A stretch of 64,000 nucleotides of DNA from Sulfurospirillum cavolei. Lineage in GTDB: Bacteria > Campylobacterota > Campylobacteria > Campylobacterales > Sulfurospirillaceae. The stretch's first letter is position 1. The number at the start of each line of letters is the position of its first letter. The notes under the pieces were generated by a model. It saw only the letters and a list, made by a program, of their open reading frames with translations. It ran no database searches and was not told where the DNA came from. Of the stretch, positions 27,062 through 36,187 are shown one piece after another. The translations under genes and the position numbers were made by a program. The DNA lies in assembly GCF_000813325.1 (NCBI RefSeq), contig NZ_BBQE01000013.1. One strand, 5' to 3'.

Positions 27062-27687
27062 TAAACGACTTTCGATTCTTTACCTTGAAAAAGTCGCACG
27101 ATATTGGGAATATGTTTGTATACGATGATAAACGCGATGATGTATAACGGTGCATGCGAATGAATGCCGTGCATATCGGGCGTTATCAAATAGGACGCAA
27201 CGATCAGCGTTAAAAGTGCCGATAACGAAGAAATCGAAGAAATTTTAAGTCCTTTGCCGACGATAAACCAAACGATGAACGCAATGAGCGTCTCGAGGGG
27301 AAGCATCACGAAGAGTACGCCAGCACCCGTTGCGACGCCTTTGCCTCCTTCGAATTTAAGGTAAGGGCTGTAACAATGTCCGATAACCGCAAAAACCGCA
27401 ATTGCCCAAAGCGTTTCGCTCTCGAGCCCTATCATTTTTGCAATTAAAAGAACGACGATGCCTTTCAATGCATCGCATACGACGGTTAAAATGGCTAGTT
27501 TTTTCGCCAATGAGGGATTGCTCTCTTTTATAACGCGAAGAACGTTTGTCGCGCCGATACTGCCGCTTCCGCTCTCTCGAATATCTTTTCCCGTAAGGCT
27601 TTTTGCCAGCAGTAACCCAAAAGGTATACCGCCGATCAGATACGCTAAAATATAAAATTGAACGTTGATATTAAACAAAAACTCCAC
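27061..27687 (-). CDS. plsY: Glycerol-3-phosphate acyltransferase PlsY
   Basis: 208 residues with five or so membrane helices. Uses acyl-phosphate from PlsX to acylate glycerol 3-phosphate at the membrane. Conserved loops are visible: GGIPFGLLLAK near residue 20, SGSIGATNVLR (about 42-52) and KFEGGKGVATGAG (about 111-123). It is followed with one-base overlap by folB. The gap before it also holds the divergent nadA promoter. Confidence 0.95.
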   Translation of the reverse strand: MEFLFNINVQFYILAYLIGGIPFGLLLAKSLTGKDIRESGSGSIGATNVLRVIKESNPSLAKKLAILTVVCDALKGIVVLLIAKMIGLESETLWAIAVFAVIGHCYSPYLKFEGGKGVATGAGVLFVMLPLETLIAFIVWFIVGKGLKISSISSLSALLTLIVASYLITPDMHGIHSHAPLYIIAFIIVYKHIPNIVRLFQGKESKVV

Positions 27688-27756
27688 GAATGCTGTCCTT
27701 GCATTTAAGATGATGAGGGCAGTATAGCAATTATTTTGTTATTATTCCTTTAACGC

Positions 27757-27762
27757 TATAAT
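27757..27762 (+). promoter_or_regulatory. -10 box for nadA-nadC
   Basis: TATAAT 33 bases before the nadA ATG, preceded by a T-rich stretch, in the divergent gap between plsY and nadA. Confidence 0.55.
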
Positions 27763-27794
27763 GCGGTTTTTCGAGATAGTCAAAGGATGGGAGC

Positions 27795-28787
27795 ATGGAT
27801 CATCAAGCGTTAAAAGCAGCGATTTTAGAACTCAAAAAAACCTTACATGTCAGTATCGTTGCCCATTTTTATCAAAAAGACGAAGTTTTTGAATTAGCCG
27901 ATTTTACGGGGGATTCGTTGCAACTTGCCCAATGGGCCGCCCATGACGCCAATCCGAATTTACTGTTCTGCGGCGTGGGATTTATGGGGCAAAGCGTCAA
28001 AATTTTAGCCCCTACCAAACGCGTTATGATGCCTAAAATCGCCTGTTGCGCTATGGCACGCATGATTGACGTAGCGTATTACGAGCAAAACGTTCACATC
28101 ATGGAAGAAGCGGGTATCGCCAAAGAAGACATCTTGCCCGTGACGTACATTAACTCTTCGGCGGAAGTGAAAGCGGCCGTCGGGAAAATGGGCGGATTGG
28201 TATGTACCAGCTCCAATGCAAAAAAAATTATCGTCAAAGCGCGTGAAAGCGGTAAAAAAATCCTTTTCGTACCCGATCGTTGCTTAGGTCAAAATATTGC
28301 CAAAGAGATGGGATTGCGTTCCTGCGTTATCGGAGACGGGACGGACGTAAAGGCGGCGGATATTATCTGTTACAACGGGTTTTGTTCGGTACACCAGCTT
28401 TTTGACGTTGAGGATATTGCTTTTTACCGTGCGAAGTATCCGGGTATTTTAATCGTCACGCATCCCGAATGCAAACCCGAAGTATGCGACCGATCCGACT
28501 TTGTGGGCTCGACTAGCCAAATTATCGATTTTGTCACCAAGCTTCCCAAAGAGCAAAAAGTGGCGATAGGCACCGAATACAATATGATTAAACGTTTACG
28601 CCACGACAATACTTACGTCCTCTCATCTTCTAAGCCCGAGTGTCCGACCATGAACGAAACGACGCTTGAGGACGTGTATCGCACGCTTATCAGCATTCAA
28701 GAGGGGCGATTCGAGAATGAAATATCGATTTCGGAAGAGACGCGTTTTTGGGCGCACAAAGCACTGCACAGGATGTTTGAACTATGA
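27795..28787 (+). CDS. nadA: Quinolinate synthase
   Basis: 330 residues. The [4Fe-4S] enzyme condenses iminoaspartate with dihydroxyacetone phosphate in NAD synthesis. Cluster cysteines are likely those in CGVGFMGQS (about 56), LVCTSSNA (about 136) and an ECKPEVCD or similar site near residue 232. Family segments VAHFYQ and TYINSSAE are present. The stop overlaps the nadC start by 4 bases. No nadB is in the window. Confidence 0.95.
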   Translation: MDHQALKAAILELKKTLHVSIVAHFYQKDEVFELADFTGDSLQLAQWAAHDANPNLLFCGVGFMGQSVKILAPTKRVMMPKIACCAMARMIDVAYYEQNVHIMEEAGIAKEDILPVTYINSSAEVKAAVGKMGGLVCTSSNAKKIIVKARESGKKILFVPDRCLGQNIAKEMGLRSCVIGDGTDVKAADIICYNGFCSVHQLFDVEDIAFYRAKYPGILIVTHPECKPEVCDRSDFVGSTSQIIDFVTKLPKEQKVAIGTEYNMIKRLRHDNTYVLSSSKPECPTMNETTLEDVYRTLISIQEGRFENEISISEETRFWAHKALHRMFEL

Positions 28788-29614
28788 TTAAAACGTTTGT
28801 CAAAAAGGCATTGGAAGAAGACGTCGGCAGAGGCGATTTATTTGCGTTGGTCGGAAAAGAGAGTTTTGCCACCGCTGCAATCGTTTGTAAAGACGAAGGC
28901 GTTTTTGCCGGTAAACCGTACGTCAAAGCATTGTGTAAAATGAACAAGCTTGATATTACGTTTTATTTTGAAGACGGCGATACGCTTCACAAAGGCGATT
29001 TGGTCGCTCTTATCGAGGGGAAGTCAACCCATATTTTACGGTGTGAACGCGTGATTTTGAATCTCATGCAACATGCCAGCGGCATCGCGAGCAACGTTGC
29101 TTCGTATAAAAAAGTGTTGGAAGGGTATGCGCTCAAACTTTTAGATACGCGAAAAACGAGACCCCATTTACGTATTTTCGAAAAATACGCCATTCGTTGC
29201 GGCGGCGGCAACAACCACCGTATGGGACTTGACGATTGTTTGATGCTCAAAGACACGCATCTGCAAACCATCGACGATTTAAAACGATTTATCGAAGAAG
29301 CACGGGAAAAACTTCCCTTTACATGTAAGATAGAAATCGAATGCGAAACGGTCGATTTTGCAAAGTTTGCGATGCAATGCGGCGCCGATATCGTTATGTG
29401 CGACAACATGTCCCACGATACGATTCGTGAAGTGGTCGCATACAAAAAACAGTTTTTTCCGCATGTTCTTTTAGAGGCAAGCGGCAATATCACGAAAGAA
29501 AATATCGTTTTATATGCGCAAACGGGCGTTGACGCGATTAGCAGCGGCAGTTTGATTCATCATGCGACATGGCTTGATTTTTCGATGAAGATTACGCACA
29601 AAACCGTGATCTAA
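28784..29614 (+). CDS. nadC: Nicotinate-nucleotide diphosphorylase (carboxylating)
   Basis: 276 residues, the usual length. It converts quinolinate and PRPP to nicotinate mononucleotide. EEDVGRGDL opens the N-terminal domain; RVILNLMQHASGIA, LDTRKTRPHLR, GGGNNHRMGLDD and IEIECET form the active site region of the barrel, and the closing DAISSGSLIH is typical. Translationally coupled to nadA by ATGA. Confidence 0.96.
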   Translation: MIKTFVKKALEEDVGRGDLFALVGKESFATAAIVCKDEGVFAGKPYVKALCKMNKLDITFYFEDGDTLHKGDLVALIEGKSTHILRCERVILNLMQHASGIASNVASYKKVLEGYALKLLDTRKTRPHLRIFEKYAIRCGGGNNHRMGLDDCLMLKDTHLQTIDDLKRFIEEAREKLPFTCKIEIECETVDFAKFAMQCGADIVMCDNMSHDTIREVVAYKKQFFPHVLLEASGNITKENIVLYAQTGVDAISSGSLIHHATWLDFSMKITHKTVI

Positions 29615-29633
29615 ATACCTAAAAGGATAATGC

Positions 29634-30692
29634 GTGGCGGATGACCAAGAAAAGACCGAAGAAGCCACGTCCAAAAAAATAGAAGATGCGCGCAAAGACG
29701 GAAACGTTCCCAAAAGTATGGATACGTCGGCATTCGTGACGTTGATCGTTGCGTTGGGCGCATTTTTGGCGATGCTATCGTGGATCGAATCGCGAACGGT
29801 TTATCTGTATTATTACTATCACTCACTCATCGGCGTCGAGATTACCAAAGAGGTTGTTTTACAAATGTCGCTCATATCGTGTCGTGAAGTGATTTTTATG
29901 GTGATTCCCTTAGCGGTTGCCGTCGCAATAGCGGGTATTTTGGCAAACGTGCTTCAAACGGGCTTTATTTTTACCACAAAACCGCTGATGCCCGATCTCA
30001 GCAAATTAGATCCGATGAAAGGACTTAAAAATCTTCTTTCGTTAAAAAAACTGGTTGAAACGATCAAAATACTGATTAAAGTCAGTATCGTGATGTGGGT
30101 TGCCTATTATTTTTTGTGGTCGTTTACCAAAGAATTACCGACGGTGATCTATTTTCCTCTGTACGATCAGCTTTCGTGGTTTAAGGAGAAAATGCTCATT
30201 CTTGTCGCGGTTATTTTAATTATCTTTTTGGTTATCGCGCTGATGGACCTTTTATTTGTACGTTACAACTATTTTAAAAATTTACGTATGAGCAAACAAG
30301 AGATTAAAGACGAGTATAAACAAATGGAAGGCGATCCGAAAATCAAAGCGAAAATTCGCCAAATTCAAATGCAAATGACTCGAAAGCGTATGATGCAAGA
30401 GATTCCCGAAGCCGACGTCGTCATTACCAATCCGACGCACTATGCGGTTGCAATTCGCTATAACCAAGAAAAAGAGGCTGCCCCCAAAGTGATCGCAAAA
30501 GGGACCGATTACGTTGCACTTCGTATTAAAGAGATCGCACTCAACCATCATATCCAAATCGTCGAAAATCCTCCTTTGGCTCGAGAGCTGTACAAAAAGT
30601 GCGACTTGGGACAAATCATTCCCGAAACCCTGTACAAAGCGGTTGCCGAAGTGCTTGCCTTTGTCTACCGAAGTTCTAAAAAAATGAGATAA
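29634..30692 (+). CDS. flhB: Flagellar export gate protein FlhB
   Basis: 352 residues with a GTG start 7 bases after AAAAGGAT. FlhB is a membrane part of the flagellar export gate and switches substrate class after self-cleavage. It has the charged N terminus (DQEKTEEATSKKIEDARKDG), four membrane helices within about 30-215, and the C-terminal cytoplasmic domain with the cleavage motif NPTH (about 266-269). Position after nadAC is away from the fliF cluster. Confidence 0.96.
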   Translation: MADDQEKTEEATSKKIEDARKDGNVPKSMDTSAFVTLIVALGAFLAMLSWIESRTVYLYYYYHSLIGVEITKEVVLQMSLISCREVIFMVIPLAVAVAIAGILANVLQTGFIFTTKPLMPDLSKLDPMKGLKNLLSLKKLVETIKILIKVSIVMWVAYYFLWSFTKELPTVIYFPLYDQLSWFKEKMLILVAVILIIFLVIALMDLLFVRYNYFKNLRMSKQEIKDEYKQMEGDPKIKAKIRQIQMQMTRKRMMQEIPEADVVITNPTHYAVAIRYNQEKEAAPKVIAKGTDYVALRIKEIALNHHIQIVENPPLARELYKKCDLGQIIPETLYKAVAEVLAFVYRSSKKMR

Positions 30693-30715
30693 TCTACTTA
30701 TTAGCAATTATTAAG

Positions 30716-30721
30716 TATAAT
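30716..30721 (+). promoter_or_regulatory. -10 box for the DHH-minC-lpxC cluster
   Basis: TATAAT with a T/A-rich lead. It places the transcript start near 30728, so the in-frame TTG at 30723 cannot be the start of the following gene when it is read from this promoter. Confidence 0.55.
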
Positions 30722-30749
30722 TTTGGCTTTATCTCAAGGTGGTTTATCG

Positions 30750-31694
30750 ATGTATCAAGAGGCGTGGAAGCGAATGCTCGAAGCCAATCATATCGTTATT
30801 GTCTCCCACGTGCATCCCGACGGAGATACGTTGGGCAGTGCGTTAGCCTTGTATGACGTGTTGACGCGCGCCGGAAAAAAAGTAACGCATTACAATACCA
30901 ATAACGAATTGCCCAGAGTGTACGATTTTCTACCCGGTTTTGCGAAAACAAAGCACGTGTTACCCCATGCGTTTGATTTGGTTGTTAGTTGCGATTGTTC
31001 GACGCAAGATCGTTTGAAATTACCCAAGGGTGATTACGAAATAATTAACATCGATCATCATATCACCAATCGGTATTTCGGGCAAATGAACCTTGTGGTC
31101 GATCGTTTTACGAGTGCCGGAATGGTCGTTTACGAGCTTCTCAAAGCTAACGAAATCGAGATAAACAAAGAGTGCGCAATATGCCTTTACACGGCGATTG
31201 CCGATGATACGGGGTTTTTCCTCTACGGCGATATGGACGCATTAACGTTTTCGATCGTATCGCATCTTGTCAAATGCGGAGCCAATCCGCAAGAGATCGC
31301 TTCGAAAGTAAAACGAAGAGAACCTTTATCGAAAATCAGGCTTTACGGCTACATGTTAAATCATTTTGATTTGCATGAAAACGGCACGATTGCCACGATT
31401 ATCTTTGATAAAGCGGCATTGGAATCGACCGGTGCGAAACGGCACGATACGAAAAATATCATTAACATGTTGCGAAGCATCGTTAACGTTACCAGTGCGA
31501 TTATGATTTTGGAAGAGAAAGAGGGAGGCTATAAAGTCTCGTTAAGAAGTAAAGATATTAACGTCTCGCAAATTGCGTTGGAGTATCAAGGCGGAGGGCA
31601 TAAAACCGCAGCCGGTTTTGAGGTGCCCTCGTGCGATCCGGCGGTATTGCGGGACGAAATCGTAGCAAAAATTAAAAGGATTACTGAGGTATGA
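30750..31694 (+). CDS. DHH-family phosphoesterase (NrnA-like)
   Basis: About 314 residues. It has the DHH domain with HVHPDGDTLGSALAL, SCDCST and NIDHHITN, and the C-terminal DHHA1 domain with the YQGGGHKTAAGF signature. This fits NrnA, which degrades very short RNAs and dephosphorylates 3'-phosphoadenosine 5'-phosphate. The ATG at 30750 is chosen because AAGGTGG at 30736-30742 lies 7 bases upstream. The stop overlaps the M23 peptidase start (ATGA). Confidence 0.88.
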   Translation: MYQEAWKRMLEANHIVIVSHVHPDGDTLGSALALYDVLTRAGKKVTHYNTNNELPRVYDFLPGFAKTKHVLPHAFDLVVSCDCSTQDRLKLPKGDYEIINIDHHITNRYFGQMNLVVDRFTSAGMVVYELLKANEIEINKECAICLYTAIADDTGFFLYGDMDALTFSIVSHLVKCGANPQEIASKVKRREPLSKIRLYGYMLNHFDLHENGTIATIIFDKAALESTGAKRHDTKNIINMLRSIVNVTSAIMILEEKEGGYKVSLRSKDINVSQIALEYQGGGHKTAAGFEVPSCDPAVLRDEIVAKIKRITEV

Positions 31695-33061
31695 AACGAC
31701 AACGTAAATTTTCATTAGCGGCATTAAGCTTAGGGATGATTTTTTTGATTTTAGTCGGCGGCGTAGCGTATGTTTTTAACTCAAGCCTTTTCGAAAGAGA
31801 TGCACCGCAAGTCAATTTACCCAAAGAGATCGAATGGAATTTAAAAGATCCTATTCCTATTCAAATTAGCGATCAAAGCGGATTGAAACGTGTGAAAGTC
31901 TCGTTATTCGACGGTGAAAAAAGCGTCGATCTGGAAAGTAAAGAACCAAAAACGTCCGAGGCTCTTCTTGATTTGAACGTCACGTTCCCTAAAACCGGCT
32001 TCGGTGCCAATAAAAAATTGTTTGAATTAACCGTGGAAGCGATCGATCGAAGCAAGTGGAACTTTTTTGCAGGCAATACCGCACATGTCAAAGCGATCGT
32101 CAAGGTCGACACCAAGCGTCCGGAAGTGACGATAGCGGGAAGTTCGTATAAAATTATGAAGGGCGGTGCCGCGGTTGTCGTTTTTAAAGCGCAAGACGAG
32201 GCGATGAAATCGCTTTATATCGAGACGAATTTCGGTAAAAAATTCTATCCGACGCCTTTTTACAAAGAAGGGTATTATCTCTCTTTGGTCGCATGGCCGA
32301 CGCAAGTTGAAAACTTTAGCGCTTCGGTCGTTGCAATCGATCGTGCCGGAAATATCACGAAAACGCATATTCCCTATTTTTTACAAGATCGGAAATACCG
32401 TACTTCGACGATTCAATTGGAAGATCGTTTCTTGGACGGTAAAATTGCCGATTTGGTCGCCGAGATGGCACCGGAACGCTCGAGCTTAGATCGTTTGGAA
32501 AAATTTAAATTTGTCAATGAAACCATGCGCGGCGGTAATGAAGAGTTGATCTTAAACGTAACTTCCAAAGTACCTACAACGCCGGTTCAAGGCTTTTTCT
32601 TAAAGCCGTTTTATCCGTTGCGTAACGGAAAAGTCGTTGCAAGCTTTGGAGATCATCGTTTTTACGAATACCAAAAACAACCGACCAGCGAATCTTACCA
32701 TCTCGGATTGGATTTGGCGAGCAATGCTCAAGCGACGATGCAAACCTCCAATGACGGCGTCGTTGTTTTAGCGCGTGAAAACGGTATTTACGGCAACAAT
32801 ATTATTATCGATCACGGCTTGGGCGTTTATTCGCTTTACGGTCACTGTTCTAGTTTTCTCGTGAAAGAAGGCGATGCGCTTAAAGCAGGCGATGCGATCG
32901 CAAAAACCGGTATGACGGGATTGGCGTTGGGCGATCACTTGCATTTTGGCATGTATGTTCAAGGCGTAGACGTAAGACCCGAAGAGTGGATGGACGAGCA
33001 ATGGCTTAAAGAGAGCGTCTTTAACGTGATCGATGCCGCGAAAAAGTTGGTCGATCGATGA
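31691..33061 (+). CDS. M23-family cell-wall endopeptidase
   Basis: 456 residues. One N-terminal membrane anchor (about 10-30), a long periplasmic beta-rich part (about 35-330), and a C-terminal LytM domain (about 335-430) with zinc ligands in YHLGLDLAS, a GHC segment and DHLHFGMY. It would cut peptidoglycan cross-links. Helicobacter and Campylobacter have the same gene just before minC/lpxC; related M23 enzymes set helical cell shape there. Stop and minC start overlap by 4 bases. Confidence 0.88.
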   Translation: MKRQRKFSLAALSLGMIFLILVGGVAYVFNSSLFERDAPQVNLPKEIEWNLKDPIPIQISDQSGLKRVKVSLFDGEKSVDLESKEPKTSEALLDLNVTFPKTGFGANKKLFELTVEAIDRSKWNFFAGNTAHVKAIVKVDTKRPEVTIAGSSYKIMKGGAAVVVFKAQDEAMKSLYIETNFGKKFYPTPFYKEGYYLSLVAWPTQVENFSASVVAIDRAGNITKTHIPYFLQDRKYRTSTIQLEDRFLDGKIADLVAEMAPERSSLDRLEKFKFVNETMRGGNEELILNVTSKVPTTPVQGFFLKPFYPLRNGKVVASFGDHRFYEYQKQPTSESYHLGLDLASNAQATMQTSNDGVVVLARENGIYGNNIIIDHGLGVYSLYGHCSSFLVKEGDALKAGDAIAKTGMTGLALGDHLHFGMYVQGVDVRPEEWMDEQWLKESVFNVIDAAKKLVDR

Positions 33062-33669
33062 AAGTAACCCAAAAGAACGTTCGGGTATTTCATATCGAAA
33101 TCGACGACGAGAGTGCTTTTTTAGAATATTTTAGAAAAAACAGTCCTCTTTTGAAGGAATTCTTTTTGCTTATCGAAGGGGAAATAACGCCGAAAATCGC
33201 CTTTGTTTTAGAGCAAAGCGGCGTTTGTTACAAAGAGATTAATCAGTGCCGTATTCGATTCGGGTCGATTAAAAAAGAGGCGGTAGCATTAGAAGAGCCG
33301 TCCCAAAAAGAGACATGTGACGAAAAACCTTTATCTAAAGAGTCGCGTGAATTAACGCAACAGCGTAAAGTAAAGCTTTACGATAGAACGATTCGTTCGG
33401 GAGAAGAGTTGCACGAGACGCTTCCGACGGTCATTTTCGGACGCATTAACAGCGGCGCGAAAGTCTTTTGTGAAGAGAGTATGAGTATTTATGGTATGAT
33501 AGACGGATTAGTGCAGTGTGACGGCGAATACATTGTCTTAAGCGGAATCGGTCCAAGAGGGCACTTGATCTTCAACGGCCAAATCGTGGATAGCGAGCAG
33601 ATTCGAGCCAACGTATTGCAAAAAATCGTTATACGCGATCATGCGTTAGAAATAAAGGAAGTAGTGTGA
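33058..33669 (+). CDS. minC: Septum site-determining protein MinC
   Basis: 203 residues. The C-terminal part (about 110-195) has the right-handed beta helix pattern of MinC: RSGEELHETLPTVIFGRI, NSGAKVF, and IYGMIDGLVQCDGE. The N-terminal domain (about 1-95) is divergent. MinC blocks FtsZ assembly away from midcell with MinD, which is not in this window. Gene order M23 peptidase-minC-lpxC is the same as H. pylori HP1054-HP1052. Confidence 0.85.
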   Translation: MKVTQKNVRVFHIEIDDESAFLEYFRKNSPLLKEFFLLIEGEITPKIAFVLEQSGVCYKEINQCRIRFGSIKKEAVALEEPSQKETCDEKPLSKESRELTQQRKVKLYDRTIRSGEELHETLPTVIFGRINSGAKVFCEESMSIYGMIDGLVQCDGEYIVLSGIGPRGHLIFNGQIVDSEQIRANVLQKIVIRDHALEIKEVV

Positions 33670-34550
33670 AGCAAACGACACTCGCAAGAGCGATTAGTAG
33701 CTTAGGCATAGGATTACACAAGGGCGAACCGATTCAAATCCGCTTAGAACCCCTAGAAGCAAACAGCGGTGTCGTGTTTTACCGAAGCGATATCGGTTTA
33801 TTGGTTCAAGCTAAGCCCGAAAACGTCGTTAACACGCAAATGGCGACGGTCATCGGTAACGCAAGCGGGTCGATTTCGACGATTGAGCATTTGCTCTCGG
33901 CAATCTATTCCTACGGTATCGATAACGTGCGCGTCGTATTGGACGGTCCTGAAGTTCCCGTGATGGACGGTAGTAGCGCCAGCTTTTGCATGATGTTGGA
34001 CGAAGCGGGTATTCGTAGATTGGACGTGACGAAAAACGTTTTGATCCTCAAAAAAGAAGTCGAAGTAAGTGATGGCAAAAAATTCGTACGCGTGAGTCCG
34101 AGCTTAACGCCTCATTACAGTTTTGAAATCGAATTTTCCCACCCTTCTATCGGTCGACAATCGTACAGTTTTGAATTTAGCAAGAAAAATTTCCTTGAAG
34201 AGATCGCCAAAGCTCGAACGTTCGGTTTTCTTAAAGACGTACAGATGTTGCGTTCACGAGGACTCGGACTCGGCGGTTCTTTAGACAATGCCGTTATTAT
34301 GGACGAGCATAAGATTTTAAATCCCGAAGGACTTCGCTTTTCCAATGAATTCGTGCGTCATAAAATTTTGGACGCCATCGGCGATTTATCGCTTTTAGGT
34401 TCGCCTTTTGCGGGAAATTATACCTCTTTCGCCGGAAGCCACCACCTTAATCACGAATTGACCAAAGCGATTTTAAGAGATCCGAGTAATTATGAAGTCA
34501 GAGCGTTAAGTGACGAAAAAGCGCAAGCGTTCGAAAAGGTTTTTGCATAA
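33666..34550 (+). CDS. lpxC: UDP-3-O-acyl-N-acetylglucosamine deacetylase
   Basis: 294 residues with a GTG start that overlaps the minC stop by 4 bases. Zinc enzyme for the committed step of lipid A synthesis. Zinc ligands: His in EHLLSAI (about 79), and HKILDAIGDL with its His and Asp (about 232-240). The catalytic general-base histidine is in SHHLNHEL (about 259). Family segment DGSSASF is present near residue 103. Confidence 0.96.
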   Translation: MKQTTLARAISSLGIGLHKGEPIQIRLEPLEANSGVVFYRSDIGLLVQAKPENVVNTQMATVIGNASGSISTIEHLLSAIYSYGIDNVRVVLDGPEVPVMDGSSASFCMMLDEAGIRRLDVTKNVLILKKEVEVSDGKKFVRVSPSLTPHYSFEIEFSHPSIGRQSYSFEFSKKNFLEEIAKARTFGFLKDVQMLRSRGLGLGGSLDNAVIMDEHKILNPEGLRFSNEFVRHKILDAIGDLSLLGSPFAGNYTSFAGSHHLNHELTKAILRDPSNYEVRALSDEKAQAFEKVFA

Positions 34551-35005
34551 AAACATCGGTCGACATCGTCGTTATAGCATTAGCGTCTCCTCTTTATATA
34601 GGCGTATACGAGAACAATCGTTTGATTCAAACATACGAATCAAACGAGCAAACAAGCGATGCGTTGCCCGCACTTTTTGACGTTGTGTTAAAAAACTACG
34701 CACCGAAAAGACTCTTTTTCGCCCGAGGCCCCGGAAGTTTTATGGCGATAAAAATCAGCTATATTTTTTTAAAAACGATGAGCATCGGTTTGCAAATTCC
34801 TCTTTTGGCATGCGACGGTTTTGCATTAAACGGCTCTACGCCGATTCGAGCGATGCGCAATCTTTATTTCATCAAAGAAAACGACACGATTTCGACCGTC
34901 CGTCTCGACGAGCCCGCGGCGCAACCGTTTACGTTGCCGACCTCGCTTGATGTTTCGCTCTTTAGCGAGGAGACGGAACCGCTTTACATGTTACCGGCAG
35001 TTTAG
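34547..35005 (+). CDS. tsaB: Short TsaB-like protein, apparent ATA start
   Basis: About 152 residues. TsaB is the non-catalytic partner of TsaD in making the t6A base of tRNAs. The C-terminal part of normal TsaB is missing, as in other Campylobacterota. RGPGSFMAIKIS (about 63) is the family motif GPGSFTG.R. Starting at the first usual start codon (TTG 34622) would delete the first two beta strands. The open frame upstream encodes a convincing N terminus (VVIALASPLYIGVYENN) with no ATG, GTG or TTG; AAAAGG at 34534-34539 lies 7 bases before an ATA codon at 34547 that overlaps the lpxC stop. Confidence 0.65.
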   Translation: MKTSVDIVVIALASPLYIGVYENNRLIQTYESNEQTSDALPALFDVVLKNYAPKRLFFARGPGSFMAIKISYIFLKTMSIGLQIPLLACDGFALNGSTPIRAMRNLYFIKENDTISTVRLDEPAAQPFTLPTSLDVSLFSEETEPLYMLPAV

Positions 35006-35015
35006 GAGAAAATAG

Positions 35016-35900
35016 GTGAAAATTTGTATACCCGCAACCAGTGCGAATTTAGGACCGGGGTTTGATTGCTTAGGGCTTGCGATTGCCTTATACAACGAAG
35101 TGACGATTAAACCCTCACGTTATCAAAGTATCTCCGTTAAAGGAGAGGGCGAAGAAAACGCCAAACTCAAAAGCAACAATATTTTTGTCTCTATTTTTTA
35201 TGAAATTTATCAAGAAGTAACCGGAAAAAAAGACCCGTTTCGTTTTGAATTTTACAATCGTATCCCTTTTTCGCGCGGCCTTGGAAGTAGTTCCGCCGTG
35301 ATCGTCGGAGCCATTGCGAGTGCGTATAGTATGGCGGGTATTAAAGTGTCGCGTGAAGCCGTTTTGAACAAAGCGATTCTCTACGAAACGCATCCCGACA
35401 ATATCGCACCCGCCGTTTACGGCGGTTTTACAAGTTCTATCGTCGAAAACACGAAAGTCAGAACACTCAAAAAAGAGTTGAGTTCACAATTGCGTGCAGT
35501 AATGGTCATACCCGATCGTCCGATGTCGACGGCACACTCACGAACTTTGCTACCGAAATCCTATTTGATGAAAAACGTCGTTTACAATCTCTCTCGTGCA
35601 TCGTTAATGAGTGCCGCTTTTTTTAGCGAAAATTGGGACGTTTTACGAGCGGCATCCAAAGATTGCATGCACGAACACCGTCGGATGCGCCAATTAAGAG
35701 AGCTGTTTGAGGTTAGAGAAGTCGCCCTTCAAAACGGAGCACTAATGAGTACGCTCTCAGGTAGCGGCTCTTCGTTTTTCAGTTTAGTCAAGCAAGAAAA
35801 TGCCGCTAAGGTGGCGCAGGCACTCAAAAATCGCTTTGAATCGTTCCGAGTAGAAATTTTTGAGTTGGATAACGGCGGTTTTCAAATTCTACAAAGCTGA
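35016..35900 (+). CDS. thrB: Homoserine kinase (GHMP family)
   Basis: 294 residues with a GTG start after TTAGGAGAA. Phosphorylates homoserine for threonine synthesis. The N terminus PATSANLGPGFDCLGLA and the GHMP ATP loop PFSRGLGSSSAVIVGA (about 86-101) are clear; a third motif is in LSGSGSSFFSL near residue 250. Gene order tsaB-thrB-ylxR-infB matches H. pylori and C. jejuni. Confidence 0.95.
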   Translation: MKICIPATSANLGPGFDCLGLAIALYNEVTIKPSRYQSISVKGEGEENAKLKSNNIFVSIFYEIYQEVTGKKDPFRFEFYNRIPFSRGLGSSSAVIVGAIASAYSMAGIKVSREAVLNKAILYETHPDNIAPAVYGGFTSSIVENTKVRTLKKELSSQLRAVMVIPDRPMSTAHSRTLLPKSYLMKNVVYNLSRASLMSAAFFSENWDVLRAASKDCMHEHRRMRQLRELFEVREVALQNGALMSTLSGSGSSFFSLVKQENAAKVAQALKNRFESFRVEIFELDNGGFQILQS

Positions 35901-35918
35901 AAAACAGCTAAATTTTGA

Positions 35919-35924
35919 TATAAT
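35919..35924 (+). promoter_or_regulatory. -10 box for ylxR-infB
   Basis: TATAAT after a T-rich stretch. The transcript would start near 35931, only about 5 bases before the ylxR ATG, so this RNA would be almost leaderless. Confidence 0.5.
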
Positions 35925-35935
35925 CAGGCGCAAAA

Positions 35936-36187
35936 ATGAGTCAACCTATCCGAATGTGTATTGTATGTAGAACGCGCATCGAACAAAAAGCGTTGCGACG
36001 GTTTCAACAGTTTAAGGGCGAACTCGTGCTTTTTTCGGGAAACGGAAGGAGCTTTTATCTCTGCGAAACATGTATGAAAGAAAATGAGAAAAAAGTTATA
36101 AAAGTACTCAACCATAAATGCAAAACTCACCACCAAGCATTAAGTGAATTTGGTAAAATTTTTAAGGAGACAGGGTCGAATGGATAA
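35936..36187 (+). CDS. ylxR: YlxR-family RNA/DNA-binding protein
   Basis: 83 residues. The YlxR (DUF448) family sits in nusA-infB type operons and is thought to bind nucleic acid. The N terminus PIRMCIVCRTRIEQKALRRF carries the family signature, and a second CxxC is in YLCETCMKE. It overlaps the infB start by 8 bases. No good ribosome binding site precedes it (GGCGCAAAA). Confidence 0.85.
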   Translation: MSQPIRMCIVCRTRIEQKALRRFQQFKGELVLFSGNGRSFYLCETCMKENEKKVIKVLNHKCKTHHQALSEFGKIFKETGSNG

